A stretch of 64,000 nucleotides of DNA from Nostoc edaphicum CCNP1411 (GCF_014023275.1 NZ_CP054698.1:620001-684000), one strand, 5' to 3'; counted from the stretch's first letter, positions 32,201-42,539 are shown. Notes: generated from the sequence alone by a model not told the origin. A program made the numbers and translations.

Positions 32201-32744
32201 ATAGTGAAAATAGCTTTTCAAAGCGCTCATGGGCTGTAGAAGATAGGAAAAAGTGATATTTACAACAGTGAAAATACTACTGGTCTTAACCTAAATAGAG
32301 ATTAGTGTTGCTGAGTGAAATTGTATGAATTAAATTGAGTACCAAATTTATTGATTTAATATTTATTAATCATTAGTTATTAGTTATTAATTACTAACAA
32401 CTAGTATGGGTGTTTGACCGTATTAAATTGATATTAAAAAATTTAAAAAGTCATAATACCAAGGGTTTTGAAATTTTGAATCCCGCAAAAAAGCTAAAAT
32501 AGTCTGTACTAATTCATCACATTGGACGCTAAACTAGAGTTTAGCATTTTGTGTTAGCTACAATCTTTAAGGACTTGATTAGCATTCATCGAGAATATCA
32601 AAATAAAACTCACTGAAAAATATAAAAAATTCCTTAAAATTATGATGATCACAATCCCTGCTCATGTTTCTTAACAGAGAAAAACAGGGCGTCTGACCGT
32701 TGGGCATCTTATATTGAATTTATTACGAGGTATGTTGACAGCTC
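32201..32744. other. Intergenic stretch upstream of sppA
   Basis: AT-rich, with ATTAGTTATTAGTTATTA-type short repeats around 32372-32395. No reading frame, RNA structure or inverted repeat could be supported. It should carry the sppA promoter. Confidence 0.4.
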
Positions 32745-33566
32745 ATGATTTGGCCGTTTAAGCCCAAGTTTAGAAAACAAATTGCGCGGATTGAAATTAC
32801 TGGTGCGATCGCCAGTGCTACTCGCAAACGCGTCCTAGAAGCCCTGAAAACTGTAGAAGAAAAAAAGTTTCCGGCATTATTGCTCCGGATCGATAGCCCT
32901 GGCGGTACAGTCGGAGATTCTCAAGAAATCTACAGTGCCCTGAAGCGTTTGCGCGAAAAAATCAAAATCGTCGCTAGCTTTGGGAATATCTCGGCATCTG
33001 GAGGAGTCTACATCGGCGTGGGAGCCGAACACATAGTAGCTAACCCAGGTACGATTACGGGTAGTATTGGCGTGATTCTGCGTGGAAATAACTTAGAACG
33101 CTTGCTAGAAAAAATCGGTGTTTCCTTCCAGGTAATTAAGTCTGGCCCTTACAAAGACATTTTGGCTTTTGATCGGCAACTGACTCAACCAGAAGAAATC
33201 ATCCTGCAAGAGTTGATTGACACAAGTTATCAGCAGTTTGTCCAAACGGTAGCAGATGGCCGTTCTTTAACAGTAGAAGCTGTGAAAAGTTTCGCCGATG
33301 GTCGGATTTTTACTGGACAGCAAGCCCTAGAGTTAGGTGTTGTAGACCGCCTGGGCACAGAAGAAGATGCCCGCCGCTGGACAGCAGAACTAGTTGGACT
33401 TGATCCGGAAAAAACTCTCTGCTATACCCTAGAAGAACGTAAACCCTTATTGAGTCGCCTTCTACCAGGGAGTCGTCAGTTCTCATCAGGAATTCGATCT
33501 GGAATTGATTGGCTCGAATTTGAAGTCTCTACTAGTGGTTTGCCTCTGTGGTTATATCGACCCTAA
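32745..33566 (+). CDS. sppA: Signal peptide peptidase SppA, short form (S49 family)
   Basis: A 273-residue serine protease that degrades cleaved signal peptides. RIDSPGGTVGDSQEIY and FGNISASGGVYIGVGA carry the conserved glycine loop and the nucleophile (Ser85). SGPYKDI carries the general-base lysine (Lys137). There is no clear N-terminal membrane helix and only one S49 domain, as in short SppA forms. It is followed by aroH after a repeat-containing gap. Confidence 0.9.
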   Translation: MIWPFKPKFRKQIARIEITGAIASATRKRVLEALKTVEEKKFPALLLRIDSPGGTVGDSQEIYSALKRLREKIKIVASFGNISASGGVYIGVGAEHIVANPGTITGSIGVILRGNNLERLLEKIGVSFQVIKSGPYKDILAFDRQLTQPEEIILQELIDTSYQQFVQTVADGRSLTVEAVKSFADGRIFTGQQALELGVVDRLGTEEDARRWTAELVGLDPEKTLCYTLEERKPLLSRLLPGSRQFSSGIRSGIDWLEFEVSTSGLPLWLYRP

Positions 33567-33651
33567 TATGAGTTAGGAGTTATGAGTGAGGAGTTATAAG
33601 TTAAAAATCTTAACTTCTCATTCTCAACTCCTAATTCCTCACTTTTGTGTT

Positions 33652-33659
33652 TTAAGGAG
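33652..33659 (+). promoter_or_regulatory. Ribosome-binding site fixing the aroH GTG start
   Basis: TAAGGAGG lies 9 bases before the GTG at 33669. An upstream in-frame GTG at 33645 precedes this site and so cannot use it. Confidence 0.75.
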
Positions 33660-33668
33660 GATTTTGGC

Positions 33669-34082
33669 GTGGACTGGCAAATGCGGGCTATTCGCGGAGC
33701 AACAACCGCTTCAGAAAATACTGTTGAGGTAATCCAAGAGGTAGTTACAGAACTACTAGATGAACTGGAAAACCGGAATCAATTCCAGCCGGGGGACATG
33801 ATCAGTGTGACTTTCTCTGTGACACGCGATTTGGATGCGATTTTCCCGGCTGCGATCGCCAGAGCGCGTCCTGGTTGGGATAATGTGGCCATGTTGGATG
33901 TGCAGCAAATGCATGTTGAAGGCAGCTTACAGCGCTGCATTCGGTTTTTAATCCACGCCTATCTACCAGCCTCCGCCTCAATTCATCATATCTATTTACG
34001 CAACGCCGCTAGCTTGCGTCCCGACTGGAGTTTGCCTCAGCCGTTACAAACATCACAGCCAGCAGTTAAGTCAAAAGTGTAA
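33669..34082 (+). CDS. aroH: Chorismate mutase, AroH type
   Basis: A 137-residue monofunctional enzyme converting chorismate to prephenate for Phe and Tyr synthesis. The AroH fold is seen in MRAIRGATTASENTVEVIQE, then VSFTVT-like ISVTFSVTRDLDAIFPA, then ARARPGWDNVAMLDVQQMHV and the ending CIRFLIHAYLP. GTG is the start, set by a strong ribosome-binding site. sppA lies upstream on the same strand. Confidence 0.92.
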   Translation: MDWQMRAIRGATTASENTVEVIQEVVTELLDELENRNQFQPGDMISVTFSVTRDLDAIFPAAIARARPGWDNVAMLDVQQMHVEGSLQRCIRFLIHAYLPASASIHHIYLRNAASLRPDWSLPQPLQTSQPAVKSKV

Positions 34083-34295
34083 ATTATTTAGTCAGGTTAT
34101 GTAACTTAAATCTATGACGTTATGACACTGCTGTTACTGATGAGGGCCTTAACCTGAGTTTGTGTTCATTGTTAACTTCCTGTAATATTAAGGACGAGGT
34201 TTTACTCCGCGTTTGAGGAAGCCATCAAGATGATGCCTGTGAATTTAAATTGGAGTTAAGGGAATAATTAATTTGAAAAGCAAAACTCCGTAACA

Positions 34296-37200
34296 ATGTC
34301 ACCTCGTATCATCAACGATCGCTACGTCTTGCTCCCCAATATAAAGTCAGGCGGAATGGCTGATGTCCATAAAGCAAACGATTACCAGAGGGAGGGTTGT
34401 CAGGTTGCAGTCAAAGTCTTCAAACATGGGCAGATTGAAGGAGCTATTTTAGCTGAGTCTTTCAGACGTGAAACTGAGGCACTCAAGGAACTGAAACATC
34501 CCCGGATTGTGGAGTTGGTTGACTCTGGACAGGATAAGCAAACTGGGGAAGCTTTTTTAGTTTTAGAGTGGATGGATAAGGATCTGTCAGTTCTGCTCAA
34601 AGAATTACCCCTGGAAGGATGGGATTCCTACTGGGTGAAAGTGGGACGGCCAGTGTTAGAAGCACTGGCTTTTTCACACGAACGTCAAGTTGTTCATCGG
34701 GATATTAAGCCTAGCAATATTCTAATTGGCAGTGATGGAAGAGTGAAACTGGCTGACTTTGGTATCTCCAAGCTCAGGGGATACTTCCGTTCGACTGTCA
34801 CATTAAGAGAATTTGGTTCGCGTCCATTCACACCTCCAGAACAGGATGATGGCTCCTATCCTTTCACTCGTGATGTATTTAGCTTTGGGGTAGTGACGCT
34901 GAAATGTTTAACTGACGTTGATCTTGTTGATGACGACAGTGTTTTGAGGGCGATCGCGGCTCTGGATATTCCGCCTGAAGTCAGCGAAATTATTCAATGT
35001 GCTGTCTCAACTGAACCGTCTGAACGACAGCGAAACGCAGAAGTACTGTTGGCAGAATTAGATGCTGTTGGGCAGAAGCGATCGCGCCAGCAACTAACCA
35101 AGAAGCAAACTTGCTTTATCAAGTTAACATCTCAATGCTTAAGCCGCCTTCAAAATGAACTAGATATTTCTTCTGAAGCTGAAATTCAAAGCATTATTCT
35201 GAGCGATATAAATGGTGAAGTAAGTTGTGGAATTCGTCCCTATAAATTCAAGAATACTGACAGCAATTCTGATGGAAATCACTATGAAATTTATGGTATT
35301 TCCTATCGATATCATGTGAAGATAGATGATAGACAGAAGAATCATCTTGTTCTTTTCAATGCTTGGGATACACCTCATTCTCAACTTGAACAGCGCCGAG
35401 AGCTTGCTTGGGAGTTGCCTTATGAATTTAGGTTTGGAACTCCAACTTATTCTTATGAAGCCATTGAAGTTATTCAAGAACTACAAGATGCAGTCATAGA
35501 GCATGAAGCAAATCTTCAAGAGCAAACGGCTGAAGCAGAAAAACAGCGGATCTTTCGGGTATGGTGGGACATTCTCAGGGCAAAAACCGATTGGGAACAA
35601 AAGCGAGAAGAACCAATTAAATACATAAATGCCACGCCTAATGGCAATCATGTGATTTTTCAACTGGCAGAATTACCAGAAAAAGATATCACCGAACAAC
35701 CCCGCCACATCACCAACTCAAAAGGATTTAGCGTTTTGAGTGGGGATGTAGTCAGAATTTTCGATGATAAATTAGAGCTATATGTTAGGTCTGGTTTTCC
35801 CGATCGCCTACCTGAAAAAGGTGAACTTAAGTTTGACACTCGTTTGGCTGAAAATGCTCTGAATCGACAAAAGAGCGCGTTAGATGCAATCCGTTATGAT
35901 CGCGCCGTTCGTTCTAATCTCCGAGAATTACTGGTCAATCCCAAAGAAATTAAGGCTCCTAAATTCGACTCAGAGGTTCAATTTGTTCAGGATCTAAATG
36001 AATCCCAGAAGGAAGTTGTGAGGGCGGCTCTAGCCACAGAGGACTTTTTACTAGTACAGGGGCCACCAGGCACAGGTAAAACAACATTTATTACAGAACT
36101 GATTCTGCAAACCCTTCAGCAGAATTCTGAAGCGCGAATTCTGCTCAGTTCTCAAACCCATGTTGCCCTTGATAACGCATTGGAGCGGATTCAAGAAAAG
36201 AATCCTAATTTGAAGCTGATTAGGATTGGGAATCATGAGCGAGTCGCAAAAGGCATTCACTTGCTGCTGTTAGAAGAACAGATGGAAAAATGGCGAGAGT
36301 CGGCGATCGCTAAAGGACAAAAATTCCTTGCTGATTGGTCTGGATGCAGTGGTATTTCCCAACAAGATTTGGAGCAAGCAGTTCTATTTCAGGAGTTGAG
36401 AAATATTGCACTGAAGCTAGAGGAATTGCGGGTAGAACTGGCGAGTTGTAGGCAGGATAAAGAAAATAAATTTCCTGCATTGAATGACGAAGGAAATCAT
36501 AAGTCACGACAAAAAGGAAAGATTTCTGGGGAGAAACTTGAGGAGTTTCAATTAGAAGAGAAAATTGAACAGCTAGAAAAACAGGCAAAGGAAGTACGAA
36601 ATCAACAAAAGCAAAAAGCCAAAAAACTGGAAAATATCGCTGGAATTAAAGTAGAAGAAACATTAAAAATGTCTCCTCAAGAGTTTGAACAATGGAGTCA
36701 GATAGCGATTAATCCCAATGCTCCTAATGCCAAAATGCTCCAACAGCTAATTAACTTACAAACGGAGTGGTTTGAACAGTTTGGTCGGAACGAACGATTT
36801 AAGGTGCCATTGATCAAGCGATCGCAAGTGGTTGCAGGAACCTGCATCGGCATTTCCAGAGAAATTTCTGACGTTGAGTTTGATGTCTGTATTATCGACG
36901 AAGCTTCAAAGGCAACCGCAACAGAAGTTTTAGTGCCGATGGCGCGTTCTAAAAAGTGGATATTAGTAGGCGATCCGAAACAATTGCCGCCCTTTCAGGA
37001 CGAAGCCAGTCGGAATGTTGAGTTTCTGGAAGAGTACGAATTAGCACGAGAGGACATTCAGGAAACACTGTTTGATCGCCTATTACGAACATTGCCGGAT
37101 GGCTGTCGTAAAATGCTGACAATTCAGCACCGCATGGTTGAACCGATTGGAAAGCTGATCAGCAGATGTTTCTACAAAAATGAACTTAGCAGTAATGGCC

Positions 37201-37742
37201 CAGAGATTGATCGGACTTTGGGTAGAGTTCTGGAACGCCCTGTCACATGGCTTACCACATCAAAATTGCCAAATAGCCGTGAACAAGCTTCAGGATCTAG
37301 TTTCAATAATTCTTGTGAAGTCAGAGTCATTGTTCAGTGGCTTCAACAACTTAATCAAGTAGCCCAAGCAGCCCAGAAAGATTACACTGTAGCAGTTCTA
37401 AGTGGTTATGCAGCTCAATTAAAACTGCTAAACCGCAGCTTGGACACAGAACAGAATAGCCTCAGAGCGTTGAAGATCGAGTGCAATACAGTGGATGCCT
37501 TTCAAGGACGAGAGGCAGATATTGTTGTATATTCAGTTACACGATCCAACAAAAGCGGCAAAGTTGGATTCCTGAAAGATGAAGCTAGACTGAATGTGGC
37601 TTTGTCCAGAGGGCGAGTTGGTTTGGTGATTGTGGGCGATCACCAGTTTTGTCGCTCCCTGAGTAATAGTCCTCTCCATGAAGTTCTGAAGCACATTGAG
37701 CAAAACCCAACAGACTGCAAGCTGGAGGATTTTAACCCATGA
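34296..37742 (+). CDS. Ser/Thr protein kinase fused to SF1 (UPF1/DNA2-like) helicase
   Basis: A 1148-residue fusion. The N-terminal kinase (about residues 8-260) has the ATP lysine in VAVKVF (Lys40), the catalytic loop HRDIKPSN (134-141), DFG (154-156) and TPPEQ in place of APE. The glycine loop is reduced to KSGGMADV. A middle region (about 270-560) has no recognised domain. The helicase has Walker A GPPGTGKTT (589-597), motif Ia-like LLSSQTHVALDNAL, DEAS (869-872), GDPKQLPPF (892-900), QHRM (944-947), TVDAFQGREADIVVYS and RLNVALSRGR. A charged coiled coil (about 700-785) is inserted between Walker A and DEAS. All key residues are intact, so both halves should be active. The stop overlaps the next gene's ATG. 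This architecture suggests a nucleic-acid-sensing, signalling or defence role; that is inference. Confidence 0.88.
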   Translation: MSPRIINDRYVLLPNIKSGGMADVHKANDYQREGCQVAVKVFKHGQIEGAILAESFRRETEALKELKHPRIVELVDSGQDKQTGEAFLVLEWMDKDLSVLLKELPLEGWDSYWVKVGRPVLEALAFSHERQVVHRDIKPSNILIGSDGRVKLADFGISKLRGYFRSTVTLREFGSRPFTPPEQDDGSYPFTRDVFSFGVVTLKCLTDVDLVDDDSVLRAIAALDIPPEVSEIIQCAVSTEPSERQRNAEVLLAELDAVGQKRSRQQLTKKQTCFIKLTSQCLSRLQNELDISSEAEIQSIILSDINGEVSCGIRPYKFKNTDSNSDGNHYEIYGISYRYHVKIDDRQKNHLVLFNAWDTPHSQLEQRRELAWELPYEFRFGTPTYSYEAIEVIQELQDAVIEHEANLQEQTAEAEKQRIFRVWWDILRAKTDWEQKREEPIKYINATPNGNHVIFQLAELPEKDITEQPRHITNSKGFSVLSGDVVRIFDDKLELYVRSGFPDRLPEKGELKFDTRLAENALNRQKSALDAIRYDRAVRSNLRELLVNPKEIKAPKFDSEVQFVQDLNESQKEVVRAALATEDFLLVQGPPGTGKTTFITELILQTLQQNSEARILLSSQTHVALDNALERIQEKNPNLKLIRIGNHERVAKGIHLLLLEEQMEKWRESAIAKGQKFLADWSGCSGISQQDLEQAVLFQELRNIALKLEELRVELASCRQDKENKFPALNDEGNHKSRQKGKISGEKLEEFQLEEKIEQLEKQAKEVRNQQKQKAKKLENIAGIKVEETLKMSPQEFEQWSQIAINPNAPNAKMLQQLINLQTEWFEQFGRNERFKVPLIKRSQVVAGTCIGISREISDVEFDVCIIDEASKATATEVLVPMARSKKWILVGDPKQLPPFQDEASRNVEFLEEYELAREDIQETLFDRLLRTLPDGCRKMLTIQHRMVEPIGKLISRCFYKNELSSNGPEIDRTLGRVLERPVTWLTTSKLPNSREQASGSSFNNSCEVRVIVQWLQQLNQVAQAAQKDYTVAVLSGYAAQLKLLNRSLDTEQNSLRALKIECNTVDAFQGREADIVVYSVTRSNKSGKVGFLKDEARLNVALSRGRVGLVIVGDHQFCRSLSNSPLHEVLKHIEQNPTDCKLEDFNP

Positions 37743-39280
37743 ATCTGGATGAACCTACATCACTTAGCTCAGAAGACTTGCGCCGCTATGATAATCGCTC
37801 CGGGTTTGATCTAGTTAGCTGTCAAGAAGTCGGATTGCCTGTTTATAAGCTTACTGTTGATGCTCTAACCCAAATTCGTAAACTAATTCCACCAATTGAA
37901 GAGTATGTTCTCAAGACAATCAACATTGGTCTTTCGTCCGAAGAAGAGATTGCTGAATTTCTGGGTTTAGAATTACCGACAGTCAGGGAGGGAATGGTAA
38001 ACTTACGGATCAGTGAAGACATTGACTTAGTTGCTCCTGACGCTTCACAACTTCAAGTCTGGAAACTCACTAAGAAAGGTGAGAAGACTTTACAGGAAGC
38101 CAGAATTATTGTGCCGGAGGAAAGAACCTTTGAGATTAACTTCGATGGACTTCTGCGAATCCCGCGCTGGTATGGTCGATTAGAGAGAGGCTTGCTAAAA
38201 CCGAAAAATCTGCGAGATGAGGGTCTTGTAGAAATTGAACCTTCACCCAAACGTCCTCCAGAATTGTCCGATTTAAAGCTGAAGGATATCGATAATATTA
38301 TTCGACAAATTGAGGAAGATAACAACAGGAAGTCTAAAATTCGTCAAGAGCGAGATTTGCTGGCATTAAAGGCGATCGAAAAGAAACCGCCATTCTTTCA
38401 ACCTGCAACAGCATTAGTCTACAAAGCAAAGGATAGCGACGAAATTCAAGTAGCATTTATTGTTGACGGCATTCCCTCCACTGAACATGAGACTGCTTTT
38501 GCTCGATCAGGTGGAGTGAAAAAGCTCAAAATTGCTGAAATGTTGACCCAGAGCGAACCACGCAAGTTAGCTGAGGAAATTTTGGGACATGAATTTGTCG
38601 CTCAAGCTGATGCCGATCGGGTTGCAACGCTAAAGAAAGAAGTGACTGCGGCTCAAGCCAAGATTCAGGCTCAAATTGAAACGACTCAGGAGAAGATTGA
38701 ACAAACTCAGGATGATCAAGAGAAGCAAATCTTGAATCAGCAGCTTCAAGATGCGTTGAAACAGATAGAGCAGCTTCAAACCCAACTAGATTTAATGCTG
38801 GCATCAGTGCCTATGCAGTGGCTAGATATGTATGACCATCGTCCCTTATTGGAGCAAGCCCTAAAGGATAGTCAGGAACGACTGATGATTATCTCGCCCT
38901 GGATTCGAGCTAAATCAGTCAATCGGTGGTTTCTTCAACAATTTGAGAATCTGCTGAAACGGGGAGTGCAGGTTTTCATCGGGTATGGCTTGGGTGAGAA
39001 AGATGAGAATCGATACCCAATAGATATTCAGGCTGAAGAAAGTTTGCAAAAGCTAGCAAGGCAGTATTCCAAAACCTTTACACTTAAACGACTCGGAGAT
39101 ACTCACGCCAAAATTCTCATTATGGACACCAAGTTTGCTGTTAGTACAAGCTTTAACTGGTTGTCATTCAAGGGAGAGCGAGATCGCACTTTCCGCGATG
39201 AGCGAGGAACACTGGTTTCCGATCCACAGAAAATTGACGAGTTGTTCAATAATCTATTGCGGCGATTTGCGAGTGATTAA
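37739..39280 (+). CDS. Winged-helix/coiled-coil protein with C-terminal PLD-like nuclease domain
   Basis: A 513-residue protein starting in the ATGA overlap with the kinase-helicase gene, hence probably co-translated with it. About residues 45-120 look like a winged helix (IGLSSEEEIAEFLGLELPTV, VWKLTKKGEKTLQ). A Gln/Glu-rich coiled coil spans about 300-352. The C-terminal domain begins RLMIISPWIRAKSVNRWF and contains THAKILIMD, an H-x-K-x4-D motif (His456, Lys458, Asp463) followed by STSFNWLS, as in phospholipase D-superfamily nucleases. Only one HKD motif is present, so the active form would be a dimer. It is the likely effector of the pair, in the way PLD proteins accompany helicases in some defence loci. 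Confidence 0.8.
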   Translation: MNLDEPTSLSSEDLRRYDNRSGFDLVSCQEVGLPVYKLTVDALTQIRKLIPPIEEYVLKTINIGLSSEEEIAEFLGLELPTVREGMVNLRISEDIDLVAPDASQLQVWKLTKKGEKTLQEARIIVPEERTFEINFDGLLRIPRWYGRLERGLLKPKNLRDEGLVEIEPSPKRPPELSDLKLKDIDNIIRQIEEDNNRKSKIRQERDLLALKAIEKKPPFFQPATALVYKAKDSDEIQVAFIVDGIPSTEHETAFARSGGVKKLKIAEMLTQSEPRKLAEEILGHEFVAQADADRVATLKKEVTAAQAKIQAQIETTQEKIEQTQDDQEKQILNQQLQDALKQIEQLQTQLDLMLASVPMQWLDMYDHRPLLEQALKDSQERLMIISPWIRAKSVNRWFLQQFENLLKRGVQVFIGYGLGEKDENRYPIDIQAEESLQKLARQYSKTFTLKRLGDTHAKILIMDTKFAVSTSFNWLSFKGERDRTFRDERGTLVSDPQKIDELFNNLLRRFASD

Positions 39281-39486
39281 ATCGCTATAGTTTGATTTGA
39301 CGATTTGGTTTCTAGAGTTGTCTTTTTCACTGTTGAGTCCCTGAAACCTGATTTACTTTGAGGTTATTTTGAGGCGATCGCACAAGGAACACACTCAAAA
39401 ATCTGGAATTGTGCAGCGATCACACTCAGTTGATTGTGAAGGCTAGCCATTAGTGGACGTAGGTGCAGCCTGCTGTAGGCATCGCT

Positions 39487-40398
39487 TTACTCAGCACTCT
39501 CTTCTTTGTGATGATGAAATCTAATCCCTAAAAAGATGTCGTAAACAAACTCAAAAAAGTCCTTTTTCTGCAACAATCCTGAAGTTTGATAACATCCTTT
39601 TTCATCTAAAAGTGGCTTCATGACATAGTACGCAGGCTGGTAATTATACCAGGGAATAGAAGGCCACAAATGATGAATTAAGTGGTAATTCTGTCCCATA
39701 ATCAGGATATTGAGAACTTGGTTCGGGTAGACGCGAGCATTTTTCCAGCGATCGCGCTCCGCAAAAGGACGATGGGGCAAATAGTCAAAAAATAATCCCA
39801 GCGCTATCCCCACCACAAAAGCTGGTATAAACCAAAAATTCAGAATGTAACCCAAAAAGTTGTACTGCACTGAGATATAAACAATTACACCGACAATTAA
39901 GCGGCTGATGAACCATTCCCATAGCTCATATTTACGCCACAGTCGCCGTTGAAAGAAAAACACCTCATGGTACAAAAAACGCACTGCAATCAACCATAAC
40001 GGGCCACCAGTAGAGACATAATGATCTGGGTCGTCTTTAGGATGGTTGACATGACCATGATGCTGTAAATGCACCCGCGTAAATACTGGAAAAGCAAAAG
40101 CTAACATCAACGCACTGCCATGCCCTAACATCGCATTCATCACCCGGTTGCGATGGGCAGATTGGTGACAGGCATCATGAATTACTGTTCCAGCACAATG
40201 CAAGGCAAGGGTGTTAACGCTAAAACATAGCCAATGCGGCCATTCCCAAAGCCAGTAACCAAAGTTAGATAACACCAGCATTGCTACAGCTACCAAAAAC
40301 AGCAGTAGCGTGGGATTAAAATCACCAGGAGGCGCTAAAAATTCCTTTGGCGGGATTGTCAGTGGCTTTTGTGCCTCCGATGTGATCATCTCTAACAT
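39487..40398 (-). CDS. crtR: Beta-carotene hydroxylase CrtR
   Basis: A 303-residue membrane di-iron enzyme of the fatty-acid-desaturase superfamily that hydroxylates beta-carotene to zeaxanthin. It shows the three histidine boxes HDACH (74-78), HLQHH (110-114) and HLIHH (239-243), and the CrtR-specific DYLPHRPF and WPSIPWYNYQPAY. Hydrophobic segments surround them. The ATG at 40398 is chosen because AAGGAG lies just upstream. The gene is monocistronic and divergent from pyk. Confidence 0.93.
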   Translation of the reverse strand: MLEMITSEAQKPLTIPPKEFLAPPGDFNPTLLLFLVAVAMLVLSNFGYWLWEWPHWLCFSVNTLALHCAGTVIHDACHQSAHRNRVMNAMLGHGSALMLAFAFPVFTRVHLQHHGHVNHPKDDPDHYVSTGGPLWLIAVRFLYHEVFFFQRRLWRKYELWEWFISRLIVGVIVYISVQYNFLGYILNFWFIPAFVVGIALGLFFDYLPHRPFAERDRWKNARVYPNQVLNILIMGQNYHLIHHLWPSIPWYNYQPAYYVMKPLLDEKGCYQTSGLLQKKDFFEFVYDIFLGIRFHHHKEESAE

Positions 40399-40769
40399 TG
40401 ACTCCTTCTTAATCAAACATTACGAATATACGATAAATATTAGGGAACAATAAAGTTTTGTAACTTTTTGTATAGCAATATTTATCCACAGCTTTGCATA
40501 TCAGTAGATGAATAACGCTATGATTCCAGACAAGAACTAATCTTTACTGATAAGTGGGGTATGACAATTGGCAAAAAGTTGATGGGATAAACTCTTTCGT
40601 TGGGAGGATGGATACAAGATTGATGTACTATATCTAGTCTATCCCACAGCCCCCACTCTCCCATAAACCCTCTCTAACTGTTTATATCTTATTGATATAG
40701 CAGTGACTGAAAAGGAGATGCCACTTAAGTTACGATGACTTCCCAGATAGCTCCCTAACTTCAGCCCCT
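40399..40769. other. Divergent promoter region between crtR and pyk
   Basis: A 371-bp spacer with the crtR ribosome-binding site (AAGGAG on the minus strand) at its left edge. No inverted repeat or reading frame of note. Both promoters must lie here, but no clear -10/-35 could be fixed. Confidence 0.4.
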
Positions 40770-42539
40770 ATGCAATTAAGAGATTCTCTGCGCCGGACAA
40801 AAATTGTCGCTACTATTGGCCCCGCCACTAGCAGTCCTGAAATGCTCAAGGCGATTATTGAAGCGGGAGCCACGACGCTGCGGCTAAACTTCTCCCACGG
40901 AACTCATGCCGACCATCAGCGTAGTATTCGCTTAATTCGGCAAACCGCTTTTGAATTAAATCAGCCAGTGGCTATTCTTCAAGACTTGCAGGGCCCAAAA
41001 ATTCGCTTGGGGAAGTTTGACAACGGGTCTATAGTTTTGGCAAAAGGCGATCGCTTCACCTTGACAAATCGTCCAGTTGTAGGTACTCAAGAAATTAGCT
41101 GTGTCACCTACGATTATTTAGCCGAAGAAGTCCCAGTTGGCGCAAAAATTCTCCTCGATGATGGACGAGTAGAAATGGTTGTGGAGGAGATTAACCGGGA
41201 CAAAGGTGATTTGCATTGTCGGATCACCGTGCCTGGTAAACTTTCTAACAACAAAGGCGTAAACTTTCCTGGCGTTTACCTGTCAATTAAGGCAATGACC
41301 GACAAAGACCGCGAGGATCTGATGTTTGGTCTAGATCAAGGTGTCGATTGGGTGGCACTTTCCTTTGTCCGCAATCCGCAGGACATGATCGAAATTAAAG
41401 AACTAATTTCCAGTACAGGTAAGCAAGTGCCAGTAGTGGCCAAAATTGAAAAGCACGAAGCAATCGAACAAATGGAGGCGATTCTGGCTTTGTGTGATGG
41501 CGTAATGGTTGCCAGAGGCGACTTAGGGGTGGAATTACCCGCAGAAGATGTTCCCGTACTCCAAAAGCGGTTAATTGCCACAGCAAATCGCTTGGGGATT
41601 CCCATCATCACTGCTACTCAGATGTTAGATAGCATGGTGAGCAATCCCCGTCCCACTCGCGCTGAAGTGTCGGATGTGGCAAATGCGATTTTAGATGGCA
41701 CGGACGCGGTGATGCTCTCCAACGAAACCGCTGTGGGTAGCTTCCCTGTAGAAGCAGTGGCGACGATGGCACGAATTGCCGAACGTATGGAGCAGGAAGA
41801 ATCCCAACACTTAAACTTACGTTCTGTGAGAGATGCCCGGCGCTCCATTCCTAATGCGATTAGTCAAGCTGTTGGTCAAATTGCCGAACAACTAGGCGCA
41901 GCAGCAATCATGACCCTAACGCAAACTGGGGCAACAGCTCGTAATGTCTCTAAGTTCCGTCCCCAAACACCGATTTTAGCAGTGACACCCCATGTGAATG
42001 TGGCGCGGCAGCTACAGATGGTGTGGGGAGTAAAACCGCTGTTAGTACTAGGATTACCTTCCACTGGTCAGACATTTCAAGCTGCGATCAACGTAGCTCA
42101 GGAGTTGAAGTTATTGTCTGAGGGAGATTTAGTAGTAATGACCGCTGGTACACTCCAAGGAATTTCCGGCTCCACAGATTTGATTAAGGTAGAGGTGGTG
42201 ACGGCGGTATTAGGTCAGGGAATTGGACTGGGACAAGGTTCAGTGAGTGGCCGCGCACGGGTGGCGAATACTGGCATGGATGTTAGTAACTTTAATCCCG
42301 GAGATATATTAGTTGCACCCCGCACTAGTGCCGATTTTGTCGAGGCAATTCGGAAAGCTGGTGGGATTATTACGGAAGATGAAAGTCTCACAAGTCACGC
42401 AGCAGTAATTGGCTTACGTCTTGGTGTACCAGTGATTGTCGGCGTGAAGGAGGCAACCCAGGCGATTCGGGATGGGGCGATTATAACGCTGGATCTACAA
42501 CGGGGTTTGATTTACTCTGGGGCGGTAAGAACGGCTTAG
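40770..42539 (+). CDS. pyk: Pyruvate kinase with C-terminal PEP-utilising mobile domain
   Basis: A 589-residue glycolytic enzyme making pyruvate and ATP from phosphoenolpyruvate. The barrel motifs are RRTKIVATIGPATSSPEML, TLRLNFSHG, VPVVAKIEKHEAIEQME, DGVMVARGDLGVELP and TQMLDSM, with NPRPTRAEVSDVANAILDGT. After the allosteric domain (to about residue 475) comes the phosphohistidine-type mobile domain, with GDILVAPRTSADFVEAIRKA, GGIITEDESLTSHAAVIG and GVPVIVGV. That extra domain is typical of cyanobacterial and Bacillus-type pyruvate kinases. A heptamer repeat array starts at the stop codon. Confidence 0.95.
   Translation: MQLRDSLRRTKIVATIGPATSSPEMLKAIIEAGATTLRLNFSHGTHADHQRSIRLIRQTAFELNQPVAILQDLQGPKIRLGKFDNGSIVLAKGDRFTLTNRPVVGTQEISCVTYDYLAEEVPVGAKILLDDGRVEMVVEEINRDKGDLHCRITVPGKLSNNKGVNFPGVYLSIKAMTDKDREDLMFGLDQGVDWVALSFVRNPQDMIEIKELISSTGKQVPVVAKIEKHEAIEQMEAILALCDGVMVARGDLGVELPAEDVPVLQKRLIATANRLGIPIITATQMLDSMVSNPRPTRAEVSDVANAILDGTDAVMLSNETAVGSFPVEAVATMARIAERMEQEESQHLNLRSVRDARRSIPNAISQAVGQIAEQLGAAAIMTLTQTGATARNVSKFRPQTPILAVTPHVNVARQLQMVWGVKPLLVLGLPSTGQTFQAAINVAQELKLLSEGDLVVMTAGTLQGISGSTDLIKVEVVTAVLGQGIGLGQGSVSGRARVANTGMDVSNFNPGDILVAPRTSADFVEAIRKAGGIITEDESLTSHAAVIGLRLGVPVIVGVKEATQAIRDGAIITLDLQRGLIYSGAVRTA

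Noticed and set aside
34083..34295. A riboswitch or small RNA upstream of the kinase-helicase gene
   Set aside because: The GAGGTTTTACTCCGCG region has only a weak hairpin and matches no motif I can name with confidence.
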